A DNA stretch of 5,761 bases from Candidatus Proteinoplasmatales archaeon SG8-5 (lineage in GTDB: Archaea > Thermoplasmatota > Thermoplasmata > SG8-5). The notes under the pieces are model-generated. The model did not search any database, was not told where the DNA came from, and worked only from the letters and a program-made list of their open reading frames with translations. The stretch spans positions 1 to 5,761 of the forward strand of contig LSSH01000047.1 in assembly GCA_001595885.1 (NCBI GenBank). The letters run 5' to 3'. The position numbers and the translations under genes are program-made. This document shows positions 4,974 through 5,761 of the stretch, in pieces. The stretch's first letter is position 1. Every line of letters starts with the position of its first letter.

Positions 4974-4982
4974 GAAATATAA

Positions 4983-5351
4983 GTGTCTGCAAAAACAGCA
5001 CTGACCAAAAAGGATGAAGCGATCATCAACCACTTGGTGAAGGCGGATATCCCGAAGAACATGGCGAAGACGCTAGCCGTGCTTGCCGACGGCGAGGAGA
5101 CCATATCCGTGAGGATAGAGGGCATCACCGCGCTCAGGCAGCCGGAGGTTTCGATCGTCATGCAGGACCTTCGCAAGCGCAAGTGGGTGAAGAAACGCGA
5201 CATAAAAAAGGAAGGAAAGGGGAGGCCGGTACACGCCTATCAGTTGGCCGTGCCGTTCAAGAAGATTGTGAGCATGATAGAGAACGAGGAGCGGAAGAAG
5301 ATCAAGGAGATAGAGACCAACATTGACCAGTTGAAGAAGCTCGTCAAATAG
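4983..5351 (+). CDS. Archaeal winged-helix transcriptional regulator, ArsR/TrmB-like
   Basis: The 122-residue protein is a DNA-binding regulator. An N-terminal helix (11-20) is followed by the winged-helix core: PKNMAKTLAVLADG (24-37), ISVRIEGIT (41-49), the recognition helix QPEVSIVMQDLRKRKW (53-68) and a basic wing (70-89, with GKGRP at 78-82). Residues 92-121 are a charged helix that probably forms a coiled-coil dimer. The arrangement matches a family of small archaeal regulators often annotated as ArsR-like. No metal-binding cysteine pair is present, and in fact no cysteine at all, so it is not a classic ArsR metal sensor. The start is a GTG, supported by GGTGA at 4971-4975; no earlier ATG gives a sensible N-terminus. 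The elaborate upstream repeats suggest self-regulation. The target genes and signal are unknown. Confidence 0.88.
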   Translation: MSAKTALTKKDEAIINHLVKADIPKNMAKTLAVLADGEETISVRIEGITALRQPEVSIVMQDLRKRKWVKKRDIKKEGKGRPVHAYQLAVPFKKIVSMIENEERKKIKEIETNIDQLKKLVK

Positions 5352-5761
5352 GTTTCTCAAGGACCTTCACGCCCTCAGGCGTCCCCACTACGACCGTCGT
5401 AGCCAGTCCTAGAAAGAGTCCGTTCTCTACCACCCCGGGTATCCCGAATAGCCTGGAGTCTAATTCTACTGGGTCGTCGATACCCTCGAAACGGCAATCT
5501 ACAATGTTATTTCCGTTATCCGTGACAAAGGTCTGGCCGTCATTCTCGCGGACCACGGCTTCCTTACACAATTCTTTCAACTCCAACAGGGCGGTCGCGA
5601 GCGCAAAGGGCACAACCTCGACCGGCAGGGGGGACCTGGTCCCCAGCTTCTCGACCATCTTCGAATCGTCCACGATGACTATCATCCGCTCGGAGACCGA
5701 AGCCACCACCTTCTCCCGCAGCAGGGCGCCTCCCATGCCCTTTATGAGGTTGAACTGCGGG
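5344..5761 (-). CDS. rpiA: Ribose-5-phosphate isomerase A, 5' part beyond window
   Basis: The last 138 residues are visible; the frame stays open to the right edge. RpiA interconverts ribose 5-phosphate and ribulose 5-phosphate in the cytoplasm, supplying nucleotide precursors. Visible marks are NLIKGMGGALLREK, which holds the equivalents of E. coli Lys94 and Glu103, then VDDSK, PLPVEVVPF, a TDNGNNIVDC segment and a GVVENGLF segment near the end. The aspartates of the other active-site loop (Asp81 and Asp84 in E. coli) lie outside the window. In the Lys94 loop the usual run of glycines carries a Met (KGMGG), a small variation. The stop overlaps the end of the convergent regulator gene by 8 bases, so no room exists between them for separate terminators. 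An ATG at 5736 is internal, not the start, because family sequence continues upstream of it. Confidence 0.95.
   Translation of the reverse strand, partial: PQFNLIKGMGGALLREKVVASVSERMIVIVDDSKMVEKLGTRSPLPVEVVPFALATALLELKELCKEAVVRENDGQTFVTDNGNNIVDCRFEGIDDPVELDSRLFGIPGVVENGLFLGLATTVVVGTPEGVKVLEKPI

Noticed and set aside
4771..4982. CRISPR leader or array suggested by short repeats
   Set aside because: The repeated units are AT-rich, only two full copies exist, spacing is 7 bases between units, and there are no spacers or cas genes.

Overview
The window looks archaeal and most probably comes from a member of the Thermoplasmata. Most genes have their own promoter of archaeal type: a TATA box about 25 bases before the expected transcript start, once with a textbook CGAAA BRE beside it. 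Some starts carry GAGGG or GGTG ribosome-binding sequences, while others appear leaderless. The gene set agrees: a NOG1-type GTPase, a long archaeal FKBP with a flap insert, a type II (two-cysteine) free methionine sulfoxide reductase of the kind described from Thermoplasma, and a winged-helix regulator of an archaeal family. The lineage is an inference from family resemblance and signals, not from a search.

Layout from left to right. Bases 1-1327 (minus) encode the first 442 residues of a secreted KP-43-like subtilase, cut by the window edge. Bases 1529-2017 (minus) encode the GAF-fold free methionine-(R)-sulfoxide reductase. A short divergent region holding a strong inverted repeat leads to a leaderless gene for an acidic 78-residue protein (2166-2402, plus). 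A possible 38-codon ORF follows. Then comes a 65-residue SH3-like small protein (2535-2732, minus) with the best promoter in the window, and an FKBP-type prolyl isomerase with a very acidic tail (2815-3732, minus). The FKBP gene is divergent from the NOG1-like GTPase gene (3829-4770, plus). A 212-base AT-rich regulatory region precedes a 122-residue winged-helix regulator (4983-5351, plus), whose end overlaps by 8 bases the end of a convergent, partial ribose-5-phosphate isomerase A gene (5344-5761, minus).

The genes do not form one operon: most have a private promoter and strands alternate. A loose theme is protein upkeep (prolyl isomerase and chaperone, methionine repair, large-subunit assembly, secreted proteolysis), with rpiA in central sugar metabolism. 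No gap between genes exceeds about 212 bases.

Two features deserve most attention. In the subtilase, one cysteine lies within three residues of each of the four active-site residues, behind what looks like a duplicated propeptide. Upstream of the winged-helix gene, a near-perfect 20-base BRE/TATA-like unit is repeated with a 27-base period, followed by a 10-base palindrome over the ribosome-binding site; this could be a double promoter/operator under self-control. I did not find convincing evidence for a defence system, mobile element, CRISPR array or wholly new multi-gene system.
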